From assembly GCF_013340285.1 (NCBI RefSeq), contig NZ_BLVO01000016.1:124001-188000 (forward strand): a stretch of 64,000 bases of DNA. The letters are read 5' to 3'. The translations under genes were made by a program, and so were the position numbers. The stretch comes from Desulfovibrio subterraneus (GTDB lineage: Bacteria > Desulfobacterota > Desulfovibrionia > Desulfovibrionales > Desulfovibrionaceae). How positions within the stretch are numbered: the stretch's first letter is position 1; each line of letters begins with the position of its first letter. The notes under the pieces were generated by a model. It ran no database searches. It saw only the letters and a program-made list of their open reading frames with translations, and was not told where the DNA came from. This document shows positions 1 through 8,097 of the stretch, one piece after another.

Positions 1-865
1 TTTTCTTTTCAAGGAGTTTGTAGGAAGCACTCTCTTTGTCTGATTCTCTTTGCTTTAGTTGGGTCTCAACAAACTTGAACTGGTCCTCCAGCTCTTCCTT
101 GGTGAGTTTGCGGTGTTCTATGGCGGAACTAATGGCTTTGAGGCCGTTCATAAAGGAACAGGCGTTGTGGTACTGCAGAGCATCCATCATGCCGGTGTCT
201 ATGGAATATTCAGAAGTTTTCTTGTCCATGCCCTGCTGAAGGGCAGTACGCTTGCTGTTGCGGTCAAGGTCAATGGCCCGGGTTATGGCTATGGCGAGGG
301 CGTTGTAATAAATCTCTTCGTTGAAGAGGGACCGCTCGCTGTTGGCCATGGCTGCGGTTCCGGCAAGAACCGACTTGGTGCCCTCGCCTCCCGCAAAAGT
401 GGCGGTTCCTGCGAGAATTGTGGTGAGTGTGCCGAAGCCGACGTTAAGAGACGCTGCATTGGCAAGAATGTCGCCTTTATGTTTCTCGCAGCGCAGGTCC
501 GAAAGCATGATGTATGACCGAAGAATCTGATTGCGGGCCTGTTTGGGGCTCAGGTTGGCGTATTTATCCTGTGTTCCTGATTTGCCTGCAACAGGGGCGG
601 TTCCCTCTGTTCCCTGAGAGGACGCGGCAGAACCGCTGTCCTTTTGCTCTTTGGCCTCAGTGTGAGAGGCGATTGCCGCCAGCTTCGTGAACTCGTCGCT
701 GGAAACGTCAATGAACAACTCTCCATTTTTGTTTTTGGTGAACATTGTGCCATCGGTTTTATTCATGACGTGCACGTCGTTAACGACGTACAGACCGCCG
801 CCGCAGCCGCAAAGTAGGCTGAAGCAGAGCGGAAGTAAGGATACCTTCCACCACGATAAAGCCAT
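1..865 (-). CDS. Putative lipoprotein, 3' end outside window
   Basis: The frame is open from an ATG at 865 to the window edge, so at least 288 residues are seen and the C-terminus is missing. A GGAGGGAAG ribosome site lies just upstream of the start. The N-terminus is a hydrophobic stretch ending in a lipobox-like L-C-G-C (Cys21), so export and lipid anchoring are likely. A Ser/Gly/Thr-rich segment around residues 75-100 is followed by an Ala/Gly-rich hydrophobic stretch (about 140-170) and a charged helical tail. I do not recognise the family. G+C is a little lower than in the neighbours. No neighbour clarifies its role. Confidence 0.7.
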   Translation of the reverse strand, partial: MALSWWKVSLLPLCFSLLCGCGGGLYVVNDVHVMNKTDGTMFTKNKNGELFIDVSSDEFTKLAAIASHTEAKEQKDSGSAASSQGTEGTAPVAGKSGTQDKYANLSPKQARNQILRSYIMLSDLRCEKHKGDILANAASLNVGFGTLTTILAGTATFAGGEGTKSVLAGTAAMANSERSLFNEEIYYNALAIAITRAIDLDRNSKRTALQQGMDKKTSEYSIDTGMMDALQYHNACSFMNGLKAISSAIEHRKLTKEELEDQFKFVETQLKQRESDKESASYKLLEKK

Positions 866-1055
866 GTAACTTCCCTCCAGTTAAAGGATTGCCGGATAGA
901 AGGCCCAGTAATGGAGTAGAGCGCATGCGTCTTATGTGGCGTTCGGGAAGAGGCGGAAAAGAGGGGAATATGAGGCGAGAGATACAGAGCCGCACTGACT
1001 CTATATCTGTTTTGAAATATAGCCGATGATAATGTATGCCACGTTGGAAACTGAT

Positions 1056-1083
1056 AAGGGAGGCCGTTTGGCCTCCCTTTTTT
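1056..1083 (+). terminator. Hairpin terminator beyond the plsC-like gene
   Basis: A 10-bp perfect stem (AAGGGAGGCC / GGCCTCCCTT) with a four-base loop is followed by six T on the plus strand. Read leftward, after the plsC-like gene, the tail is only TTAT, so it serves plus-strand transcripts better, although it may act in both directions. Confidence 0.6.
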
Positions 1084-1099
1084 GAGATGTCGAATGATT

Positions 1100-1738
1100 C
1101 TACTCTGTCGCCGTCGGCCTGTTCCGGTCCAGCGCTGTTCTGATGGATTGCTCCAGCGTGGCGGACAGGGCCTTGCGCCCTTGCGATGGGCCGAGCGCGG
1201 CGTAATCCCGCCCAAAGACCGGATCGAGCAGTTCAAGGCGTATGGCAAAGGGAACGGGAATGATTCCGCCGCGCGGCAGGCTCTTTTCCACCCCGTGTAT
1301 GCAGACCGGATAGACAGGAATGTCGGGAAACTCCATCGCAAGCTTGCCTATGCCGCCTTTGAATTCCTGCAACTCACCGGGCTTGCCGCGAGTACCTTCG
1401 GGGAACAGCACCAGCGAATAGCCTTCGCGCAGGGCCTGATGCAGCGGTTCCATGGCGTTGGCGGCGTTTTTTGCCCGCCTGTCGAGCAGCAGCATGTTGA
1501 AGAGCGCCTTGCCCGCCATTCCTCCAAGACCGTGACTGAAGTAATCACCTGCCGCCACAACCTTGACGCGGTTTATGAGGCTGAGGGGGAACAGCCGCAG
1601 AAGCATTACCGTATCAAGATGGCTGTTATGGTTGGCCACCACAATGCACTGGCTGCGGCAGGTCGACCGCACGGCCGGATACCCGAAGAGCAGCGCAATG
1701 AGACAGCGGCAGACCGCATGCAGACAAACGCGCAGCAT
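1100..1738 (-). CDS. plsC: 1-acyl-sn-glycerol-3-phosphate acyltransferase (PlsC family)
   Basis: Predicted to transfer an acyl chain to lysophosphatidic acid to give phosphatidic acid at the inner membrane. The 212-residue protein has the acyltransferase HX4D motif (His37 to Asp42) after a hydrophobic N-terminus and the FPEGTRG substrate motif at residues 112-118, the two hallmarks of the family. It is the last gene of a leftward three-gene unit. The stop of the CdsA-like gene lies one base before this ATG, which argues for translational coupling and explains the lack of a clear ribosome site. The product would be the substrate of the CdsA-like neighbour. A housekeeping plsC may exist elsewhere, so the exact acceptor is uncertain. 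Confidence 0.85.
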   Translation of the reverse strand: MLRVCLHAVCRCLIALLFGYPAVRSTCRSQCIVVANHNSHLDTVMLLRLFPLSLINRVKVVAAGDYFSHGLGGMAGKALFNMLLLDRRAKNAANAMEPLHQALREGYSLVLFPEGTRGKPGELQEFKGGIGKLAMEFPDIPVYPVCIHGVEKSLPRGGIIPVPFAIRLELLDPVFGRDYAALGPSQGRKALSATLEQSIRTALDRNRPTATE

Positions 1739-1739
1739 C

Positions 1740-2792
1740 TTAGAAATACTGCCAGTAGATAAGGTGAAAGACGATGGGAACCGTGAAGACCAGACTGTCT
1801 ATCCGGTCGATGATGCCTCCGTGTCCGGGCAGAGACGAGCCGGAATCCTTGACCCCGATATCGCGTTTGACCATGGAAAAGGCCAGATCGCCGAACAGGC
1901 CGAGCATGCCTATCATGAAGCCGACAAGAGCACTGTAGGCATACGACATCCTTCCATCCGGGAAGTCCGGCATGAGGGGAACGAACACCAGCGAGAGCAG
2001 GGCGATGAGCACGGCGGAAACAAGCCCTGCGGCCCATGTTTTCTTGGGGCTGATCTCTGCCGCGATCTTGCGCTCAAGGAACGATCTGAGTTTGCCTTTA
2101 GGCATTGCTGCAGCCTTGCGGGCCAGCCCCTTGCCCACCCAGAAGGAGAGCAGGTCACGGGCTTCCGTCAGCGCAATGCAATACATGAGCACGATGGGGC
2201 CCATGTTGATCATGAAGAGGCAGTGTCCGAAGTTGTGGACAAAGAACATGAAGCCCAGCGCGATTACTCCCATGGACTTCAGGCAGCCCTGTGTCCGGTT
2301 CTGCAATATGAACAGTATGGGGATGAGCAGAAAGACATAGACCGGAACAAGAATGATGAAGAGATTGTACCACTCTATGTAGGCCAGGAGAATGATGGTG
2401 GGAATGGCCAGATAGCTTGCGAGAATGGCGCCCCTGTCTTTGAAGGAGAGAACCTTGTCTCCCGCCTTCTCGTGCATGGGCAGCATGGAATAGTATTCGC
2501 GCAGCGCAGCAAAGGACAGGAACCCCAGAAACAGGAACGAGACAATGCGGTGGGTGGAAAGGGCCAGCATGAAAACGGCCACCATCCACCACCATGTTAT
2601 GGTCCTGTCGCGGATTTCCGGCCCCATGGCCATTTCCTTGGCTTCCATGACGCGCCAGATGATGGAGAACAGCGAGAGAATACCCACCAGAACGGCCATT
2701 ATCCAGAGCATCTCGGTCTGGCCCTTCATGTGCAGCAGCACAAAGGAAGCGCCAATGGCAACAAGAAGCACCAGCTTGTTGAGCAGGGTCAT
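1740..2792 (-). CDS. cdsA: Phosphatidate cytidylyltransferase (CdsA family)
   Basis: Expected to make CDP-diacylglycerol from CTP and phosphatidic acid. The 350-residue protein has about eight hydrophobic segments. Near the C-terminus it carries the family signature, with the run KRDIGVKDSGSSLPGHGG followed by IIDRID (about residues 307-330). It sits between a CDP-alcohol phosphatidyltransferase and a PlsC-like acyltransferase, so the three genes encode consecutive steps from lysophosphatidate to a CDP-alcohol-derived lipid. The arrangement resembles the YnbA/YnbB pair of enterobacteria. An AGGT motif about 8 bases upstream supports this ATG, four bases after the preceding stop. It may be a paralogue rather than the main cdsA. 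Confidence 0.85.
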   Translation of the reverse strand: MTLLNKLVLLVAIGASFVLLHMKGQTEMLWIMAVLVGILSLFSIIWRVMEAKEMAMGPEIRDRTITWWWMVAVFMLALSTHRIVSFLFLGFLSFAALREYYSMLPMHEKAGDKVLSFKDRGAILASYLAIPTIILLAYIEWYNLFIILVPVYVFLLIPILFILQNRTQGCLKSMGVIALGFMFFVHNFGHCLFMINMGPIVLMYCIALTEARDLLSFWVGKGLARKAAAMPKGKLRSFLERKIAAEISPKKTWAAGLVSAVLIALLSLVFVPLMPDFPDGRMSYAYSALVGFMIGMLGLFGDLAFSMVKRDIGVKDSGSSLPGHGGIIDRIDSLVFTVPIVFHLIYWQYF

Positions 2793-2796
2793 GCCG

Positions 2797-3435
2797 CTAC
2801 CTGCCTATCCACGTATAGGATTCGTACTTCTTGCCTTCGGCGACCTTGAGCGTCTTTTTTATGCGCACCAGGCTCGTCATCAGCACGAAGCAGCAGACAA
2901 TGCTGATGTATATGCCGCCGTATTCGATGAAACCGGGGAAGATATAGCAGAGCAGGGCGAATGCACCTATCCAGATGGCGCGGTCGGGCTTGCCGCCGAA
3001 GAAGGTCTCGTGCCGACGCACACCTCCGGGCAGGCTTTTGCCCAGCACGCCGAAGTATTCCGCCATCCAGATAAGCACGATGAATATGAATACGGGCATG
3101 TCCGGCAGCTGCGGCACGAACAGAAGCACGCCGTAGCATATGGTATCGCCGATCACGTCCAGAGCTTCGTTGCAAAGTTCACCGGCCACGCTGCCGGTCT
3201 GGTATTCTCTGGCAAGCATGCCGTCCAGCGCGTTCATTGCCATGCGCAGGACAAGGAATACCGGCGTGAACACCAGCATCCAGCGGCATGCCTCAAAGCG
3301 AAGGCCCAGAAAAAGCGACAGGGCCACAAGAAAAACGAAGACCATACCAAGTATTGTTGCCTGATTGGCCGTCATCCATGATCCACCCAGCCAGCGAACG
3401 ACCTTCTGGAAATTGCCTTTTTGCAGATACAGCAT
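2797..3435 (-). CDS. CDP-alcohol phosphatidyltransferase family protein, atypical active site
   Basis: A membrane protein of 212 residues with about five hydrophobic segments. The family motif D1-x2-D2-G-x2-A-R-x8-G-x3-D3-x3-D4 is recognisable as NALDGMLAR, then GELCNEALD. Asn therefore replaces both D1 and D3, and only D2 and D4 remain. In characterised enzymes these Asp residues bind the metal ions and act in catalysis, so the protein may use another metal geometry or be non-catalytic. It is the first gene of a leftward unit with CdsA-like and PlsC-like genes, which implies a lipid head-group role. It is closer in context to YnbA than to PgsA or PssA, and the alcohol acceptor cannot be told. 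Confidence 0.75.
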   Translation of the reverse strand: MLYLQKGNFQKVVRWLGGSWMTANQATILGMVFVFLVALSLFLGLRFEACRWMLVFTPVFLVLRMAMNALDGMLAREYQTGSVAGELCNEALDVIGDTICYGVLLFVPQLPDMPVFIFIVLIWMAEYFGVLGKSLPGGVRRHETFFGGKPDRAIWIGAFALLCYIFPGFIEYGGIYISIVCCFVLMTSLVRIKKTLKVAEGKKYESYTWIGR

Positions 3436-3655
3436 GAAAATATACCGCGTTCCATGACCGCCAGCCCCCCGGCATGCGGATCATGTCACGTTTGTTACAG
3501 AGTTTGGCCAGCGTTGTTCACCATCCGTTGCCGGATTGAATATCTGCCGTATCGCAATGAGATGCTTGAAGCAAGAAATACATGAAATAGTATATTGTGG
3601 TCTGAGATCTTGCTGTAAGACTTGCAGGCCGGTGTACTATTTCTGCATGGCTGAC

Positions 3656-3690
3656 GAAAAGGGGAGAAGGCAATTGTGCCTTCTCCCCTC
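3656..3690 (-). terminator. Terminator of the DUF4198 operon
   Basis: A 12-bp perfect stem (GGGGAGAAGGCA / TGCCTTCTCCCC) with loop ATTG. On the minus strand it is followed by TTTTCG. It lies 25 bases beyond the stop at 3714. Confidence 0.7.
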
Positions 3691-3713
3691 ATGTACTGCA
3701 TGGGTTTCCGGAG

Positions 3714-4184
3714 CTATCCCTTGCGCCGTCTGAGCAGCAGGCCTGCAAGGCACAGGTTGGCCAGCAGGCTCAACCCCAGAATGGTGCGTTCGGCCATGGG
3801 CGGTGTTCCCGCAGACTGGGCCGCACTGTATGCGCCGTCACCGGAAGTGGCGTCACCGGATGTAAGCATGTCTTCCGTCACGGTAACGGTCATCACGCCC
3901 TTGTGGCCTGTGCCGTCCGATGCCTCCACCCGCCATTCACCCGACCTGTCCGGAACAAAGGCAAACTTGCCCTGTGCGTCCGTCCTGCCGTTCTGGAACT
4001 CAAGGTCAGGTGTGCTCTGCGGGCCGAACACCAGCACGGGAACATACGACATGGGCTCGTTGCCACTGTAGGCAAAGAACACGGTCAGGGCCTTTGATTC
4101 CGCCATGCCGTAACTCACACCATGCCCGAAGGCGGGGCTGGCGTTAATGACCATCAGGGCAATGGCAAACAACAGTCTGCGCAT
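3714..4184 (-). CDS. Exported protein with C-terminal membrane anchor
   Basis: The 156-residue protein has a signal peptide (about 1-20, ending SPAFG), a beta-rich middle that reads like an Ig/carboxypeptidase-regulatory fold (PVLVFGP, then a DAQGKFAFVPD turn), a linker rich in Ser, Gly and Ala, and a C-terminal hydrophobic helix followed by RRRKG. The topology is therefore periplasmic with a C-terminal anchor. It follows the DUF4198 protein by two bases, so the two are coupled. In other bacteria such pairs accompany nickel/cobalt uptake (NikK- and NikL-like accessory proteins). No permease is present here, so a metal role is inference only. Confidence 0.7.
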   Translation of the reverse strand: MRRLLFAIALMVINASPAFGHGVSYGMAESKALTVFFAYSGNEPMSYVPVLVFGPQSTPDLEFQNGRTDAQGKFAFVPDRSGEWRVEASDGTGHKGVMTVTVTEDMLTSGDATSGDGAYSAAQSAGTPPMAERTILGLSLLANLCLAGLLLRRRKG

Positions 4185-4186
4185 GG

Positions 4187-4963
4187 CTAGTGCGCCGCCC
4201 CGCGTACAGGGAATACCAGCGTGGCACGCATGACGTGCTGCTCGTAGTTGCCGTCCTTTTCATCCACGGCATACTGCACGCGCACCATCCACAGGCCCGG
4301 AGCGGATATGGGCAGGGCGGCTTCGCCTTCGCCATAGGGTTCGGTAAAGCAGGCATAGGTGTTGGGCAGGTCGGTGAAGCCGTCATAGGTTGCGGTTACG
4401 GCCTCCGGAGAAACGGGCTTGCCCTTGTGGAGAATGCGCACCTTGAGAATATCGCCCGGCTTCAGGGCAAGCGGGTTATTGAGCGGCACAATCTCAAGCT
4501 CGTCGCCCACCACGGTGTTCCAGCCATCGGTCTTGCCGTCCACGGCCAGCAGGGTCTTGCTGAATTTCTCGTATTTGCGCGACCATATCACCCCCGGCAG
4601 CGATGCACGGTCACCCTTGAGAATGCCCTTGGGGGTCTTGCTCCATATTTCGCCGAGCCGGTGCCCGCGAATGACGGCTGCACCGCCTCCCTTCAGGGTA
4701 ACAACGCCCGTATAGGACTTGAATGCTTCATCGGCCTTCAGGGGAACCTGCTTGCCAAGGTAGCTGGCCTGCACGCTGGCGGCATCTTCCAACTCTTCAC
4801 TTTTCATGAACACATGTGATGCCCCAAGGCTTATGGGCAGTTCCTGTCCGGCTGTGTAGGTGTTCCAGTATTGGGGAACAACAAGAAATTCATGTGCATA
4901 GGCGGGAAGTGCCGAGGCGAGAAGCAGAGCAAGTCCGAGCATGGTAATGGGAAAACGTTTCAT
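4187..4963 (-). CDS. DUF4198 (NikK-like) periplasmic protein
   Basis: A 258-residue protein with a clear signal peptide ending ALPAYAHEF, so the mature chain begins with a His close to the N-terminus, as in DUF4198/NikK-type proteins thought to hand metal to ECF-type transporters. The central part is beta-rich (LKPGDILKVRILHKGKPV). The start is fixed by an AGGAGG site five bases upstream of the ATG at 4963. The next gene overlaps nothing but follows at two bases, forming an operon ended by the hairpin at 3656. Metal binding is inferred from the family and the His-first mature end. No cognate permease is in the window. Confidence 0.75.
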   Translation of the reverse strand: MKRFPITMLGLALLLASALPAYAHEFLVVPQYWNTYTAGQELPISLGASHVFMKSEELEDAASVQASYLGKQVPLKADEAFKSYTGVVTLKGGGAAVIRGHRLGEIWSKTPKGILKGDRASLPGVIWSRKYEKFSKTLLAVDGKTDGWNTVVGDELEIVPLNNPLALKPGDILKVRILHKGKPVSPEAVTATYDGFTDLPNTYACFTEPYGEGEAALPISAPGLWMVRVQYAVDEKDGNYEQHVMRATLVFPVRGAAH

Positions 4964-5150
4964 CGCATCCTCCTGTGAGTTTTTGTAAGGCGACAAGTAG
5001 CACAAAATAGCAAAAGGTGTCACGCATTGTTGTTCAATCAAAGTTTCGTGAATCAGGCGGGTTATCTTTTAGTGAAAAAATATATTGATTTTGATTTTCA
5101 TTTTCACTACCAATGGCCCCATGACGCTAGGGGAGGGACTGAACACACTC

Positions 5151-5903
5151 ATGTACCAGAAAGAAGAAGAATGCATTGAACGGGCGGAGGAGTTTCTGGC
5201 CTCCGTGCTGACCGGCACGGAAGCGGAGGCCCCCTTCGGTGAGCTGCTGGACGTGGCCCGCAAGCTGCTGCGGCAATCACGCAGGCTCGTCACCATGGGC
5301 GACCGCATGCAGGCCCAGCTGAGCACGCTCAATGATGAGCTGACCCATATGGCCCGCACCGATGCCCTGACCGGACTGGATAACCGCAGATATTTCATGG
5401 ATCAGGCGCGTCGCGAATTTTCCCGTTCCCGCAGGACAGGCATGCCCCTGACCCTTCTGCTGATCGATGCGGATCATTTCAAATCCGTAAACGACACCTG
5501 GGGCCACGATGTGGGCGACAAGGTTCTGCAGGAAATAGCGGATGTGCTGCGTACATCCGTACGCGCCCACGACGTTGCCGCCCGTTTCGGAGGCGAAGAG
5601 TTCGTGGTGCTTCTGCCGGAAACGGACTGCCGCGAGGCGGCCATCATCTCCGAACGGGTGCGCGCCGCCGCGGAAAACCGCCTGCTCAGGGTTGATGATT
5701 TCGCGGTGCAGGTTACGCTGTCCGTGGGGTGCACCACCGTCAGCCCATGTGAACGCAGCATGGATGTCGATGCTTTGCTCAAGCGGGCAGATGTTGCCCT
5801 GTACGCCGCCAAGAAGAACGGCCGCAACAGGGTAGAGCGTTACCCCGGTCCGGCCTGCACGCCCATCTGCTCTTCCGCCGCCAACGGCCATCCCACTCAA
5901 TAG
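5151..5903 (+). CDS. siaD: Diguanylate cyclase, SiaD-like (GGDEF)
   Basis: Makes c-di-GMP from two GTP. The roughly 250-residue protein has an N-terminal helical stalk (about 1-80) and a GGDEF domain with active-site GGEEF. An RAHD inhibitory I-site lies five residues before it, so product feedback is likely. There is no receiver or membrane domain. A GGGGAGGG motif about 13 bases upstream supports the ATG at 5151. An in-frame ATG at 5121 is possible but lacks a ribosome site. The next three genes are a PP2C phosphatase, a SiaB-like kinase and a SiaC-like protein. In Pseudomonas SiaABCD, SiaC binds and activates SiaD, so the same partner switch is inferred. Here the cyclase gene comes first. 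Confidence 0.8.
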   Translation: MYQKEEECIERAEEFLASVLTGTEAEAPFGELLDVARKLLRQSRRLVTMGDRMQAQLSTLNDELTHMARTDALTGLDNRRYFMDQARREFSRSRRTGMPLTLLLIDADHFKSVNDTWGHDVGDKVLQEIADVLRTSVRAHDVAARFGGEEFVVLLPETDCREAAIISERVRAAAENRLLRVDDFAVQVTLSVGCTTVSPCERSMDVDALLKRADVALYAAKKNGRNRVERYPGPACTPICSSAANGHPTQ

Positions 5904-5910
5904 GTGCCTC

Positions 5911-7146
5911 ATGCGAATCAGAAAACAAGAAGCTCCGCAGCGGGTGTGCTCGCTGCGCAAGGGCTGCCATGGTTCAGGCCTGCTCTCCGGCGTGCGCACG
6001 GTGAGCAAGATGCGCTGCATTCTCGTGCTGTGCCTCATCGTATGCCCCCTTGCCCTGCTCATTGCCATGGAAGGGCAGGCGCATACCGAGATGATCAATA
6101 TTCTTGCAGGGTGGATAGCCCTCGGGTTCATCATGCTCATGCCGCTCTCTCACTGGTTTTCCGACCTGCTGGTGCTGCGTAACGTGCGGGAACTGAACGC
6201 CCTGTGCGAGCAGATGAAAACCGGCAACCTCACACCCTTTGCCGAGCCGCCCACCGAGCCGGAAGGGGGCGATGCGCTGCAGGCCTTGCGCTACAACATG
6301 TTCTGGATAGGGCACATCATAGACAGCCGTCAGCGAGCCCTGAACGGTGCCATGCGCAATCTGCACGCCGCGCAGGAGCAGCTTGTGCAGTCCATCGAAT
6401 ACGCAGGGCTCATCCAGAATGCCTTTTTGCCTTCCAAGCAGACCCTGCATGAACTGTTTGCCGATCATTTTCTCATCTGGGACCAGCGTGATGCCGTGGG
6501 CGGCGATGCCTACTGGGTAAAGCGCACGGAGCGGGGATTGTTTCTGGCCGTGGTGGATTGCACGGGGCACGGCGTACCCGGCGCGTTCATGACGCTCATT
6601 GTGCATTCGCTGTTCGAGCGGCTTGAGGTGAACGCCATGCAGGGCGACCCCGCCGCCGTGATCGGTGCCATGAACAGGTCCATCCGTCAGGCGCTGGCGC
6701 AGGACCGTGAGAACCCTCTTTCAGACGACGGCATGGACTGCGCCGTGGTCTATGTGGATGTTGCTGACGGCATGCTGCACTTTGCCGGTGCGCGCAGCTC
6801 GCTCTATGTGCGGTCCGTGCAGGGCGAGGTGCTGGAAATAAAGGGAGATCGCTGCGGGGCGGGCTATGTGCGCACGCCCGAAGATCATGTCTTTTCCAGC
6901 CAGTCGCTGCGCATTGCGCCCGGCATGCGGTTTTATTGCCTTTCCGACGGGCTTGTCGATCAGGTGGGCGGTGTGAAGCACCTGCCTTTCGGCAAGAGCC
7001 GTTTCAAAGATTTTGTCAGCCGATGCGGCGAACTGCCTTTTGACCGGCAGAAGGTTCTGCTGGAAGAGCAGTTCAAGGAATACATGGGGCGTGAGGCGCG
7101 TCGGGACGACGTGACCGTGCTCGGTTTTATGATGCATACAAGGTAG
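5911..7146 (+). CDS. siaA: Membrane PP2C/SpoIIE-type phosphatase, SiaA-like
   Basis: The 411-residue protein has two transmembrane helices (about 33-52 and 62-85), a short HAMP-like linker, a helical segment and a C-terminal SpoIIE-type phosphatase domain. Metal-binding acidic motifs are visible: DAVGGDAYW, DCTGHGVPGAFM and a late RRDDVTV. In the Pseudomonas system SiaA dephosphorylates SiaC and so turns on the cyclase. The same job is inferred here from the adjacent siaB- and siaC-like genes. An AGGTG motif supports the ATG. The gene follows siaD by seven bases and precedes siaB by four, so it is clearly in the same operon. The periplasmic segment is too short to suggest a ligand. Confidence 0.82.
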   Translation: MRIRKQEAPQRVCSLRKGCHGSGLLSGVRTVSKMRCILVLCLIVCPLALLIAMEGQAHTEMINILAGWIALGFIMLMPLSHWFSDLLVLRNVRELNALCEQMKTGNLTPFAEPPTEPEGGDALQALRYNMFWIGHIIDSRQRALNGAMRNLHAAQEQLVQSIEYAGLIQNAFLPSKQTLHELFADHFLIWDQRDAVGGDAYWVKRTERGLFLAVVDCTGHGVPGAFMTLIVHSLFERLEVNAMQGDPAAVIGAMNRSIRQALAQDRENPLSDDGMDCAVVYVDVADGMLHFAGARSSLYVRSVQGEVLEIKGDRCGAGYVRTPEDHVFSSQSLRIAPGMRFYCLSDGLVDQVGGVKHLPFGKSRFKDFVSRCGELPFDRQKVLLEEQFKEYMGREARRDDVTVLGFMMHTR

Positions 7147-7150
7147 TGAA

Positions 7151-7687
7151 ATGAATATGAACATGCTTTCCTATCATGAAACCATGAGCCGCGAGGGGGT
7201 GGTGCTGTATTACAATGGCCCCATTTCGCAGAGCGTGGTGGAAGGTGTCGGCGACATGATGCGCCGCAAGATGGTGCTTGAGGATAACGGCATGCAGCTG
7301 GCCCAGAAGGTGTTTTCCGTTCTGGTGGAACAGATGCAGAATGTCATCTGCTACGCGCAGGATATCTGTACCCCCGCAGTGTGCATGGGTACCGGCCAGA
7401 TCATGGTCGGCCGCAACGGCGAGGAATTCTATGTGGCGTGCGGCAATCCCGTCAGCCGCAACCGCGAGGCCCGCATCCGCGAGCGCATAGACATTGTGAA
7501 CGGCATGTCGCGCGAAGAACTCAAGGCCTACTACAAGGAACAGCGTCGCAAGGGACCGGACGAGGATTCCTGCGGGGCCGGATTGGGGTTCATTGAAATG
7601 GCCCGCAAGGCCAGCCGTCCGCTGCAATACCGTTTTGATCCCATAGACGACGAGACATCCTTCTTTGCCGTGAAGGTGCATGTATAG
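7151..7687 (+). CDS. siaB: SiaB-family protein kinase
   Basis: A soluble 178-residue protein matching the SiaB family (DUF6272), a small GHKL-type kinase that phosphorylates SiaC. The N-terminal LSYHETMSREGVVLYYNGP start and the C-terminal GAGLGFIEMARKAS glycine loop, which resembles the nucleotide lid of GHKL kinases, are typical. It lies four bases after the phosphatase and 14 before the SiaC-like gene, so kinase and phosphatase are made together as opposing activities. Several Met codons (7151, 7157, 7163) could be the start. I use the first, with AAGG upstream. Function is by family and context. Confidence 0.8.
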   Translation: MNMNMLSYHETMSREGVVLYYNGPISQSVVEGVGDMMRRKMVLEDNGMQLAQKVFSVLVEQMQNVICYAQDICTPAVCMGTGQIMVGRNGEEFYVACGNPVSRNREARIRERIDIVNGMSREELKAYYKEQRRKGPDEDSCGAGLGFIEMARKASRPLQYRFDPIDDETSFFAVKVHV

Positions 7688-7701
7688 GAAGAGAGGCATA
7701 C

Positions 7702-8097
7702 ATGAGTTCCCTGAGACACTTCATCGTGGAGCCGACCAAGTCGTCTCCCGCCATAGATTTCAACCCGGAGACGCACAGCATGAGCCTGCGCGGGGAATCG
7801 TATCCCGAAAACTGCGCACGCTTTTATGAGCCTGTGTTCGACTGGTTGCGTGATTACCTTGCCGCCTCGCAATCCGAGCCCATGGTACTGGATATGGAGA
7901 TCATCTATTTCAACAGCTCCAGCTCCAAGGCGTTCATGGACCTTTTTGATCTTCTGGACGGCGCGGCGCAGGCGGGCAAGCCCGTGAGTGTGCGCTGGCG
8001 CTATCATGAGGAAAATGAAACGGCCCTCGAATGCGGTGAGGAATTTCAAGAAGATGTGCAGCACATGGCCTTTGAGCTGGTGCCGGTGGCTGCCTGA
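7702..8097 (+). CDS. siaC: SiaC-family switch protein (DUF1987)
   Basis: The 131-residue protein has the family's N-terminal PTKSSPAIDF, the GESYPEN motif and the central YFNSSSSKAFMDLFDLL segment. In Pseudomonas SiaC a Thr in the matching YxNTSS segment is the phosphorylated residue, and the unphosphorylated form activates SiaD. Here Ser72 occupies that place, so the acceptor is probably a Ser. A GAGAGG ribosome site supports the ATG. This is the last gene of the four-gene unit, which then ends in a long non-coding stretch. It is soluble, with no signal or membrane segment. Confidence 0.8.
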   Translation: MSSLRHFIVEPTKSSPAIDFNPETHSMSLRGESYPENCARFYEPVFDWLRDYLAASQSEPMVLDMEIIYFNSSSSKAFMDLFDLLDGAAQAGKPVSVRWRYHEENETALECGEEFQEDVQHMAFELVPVAA

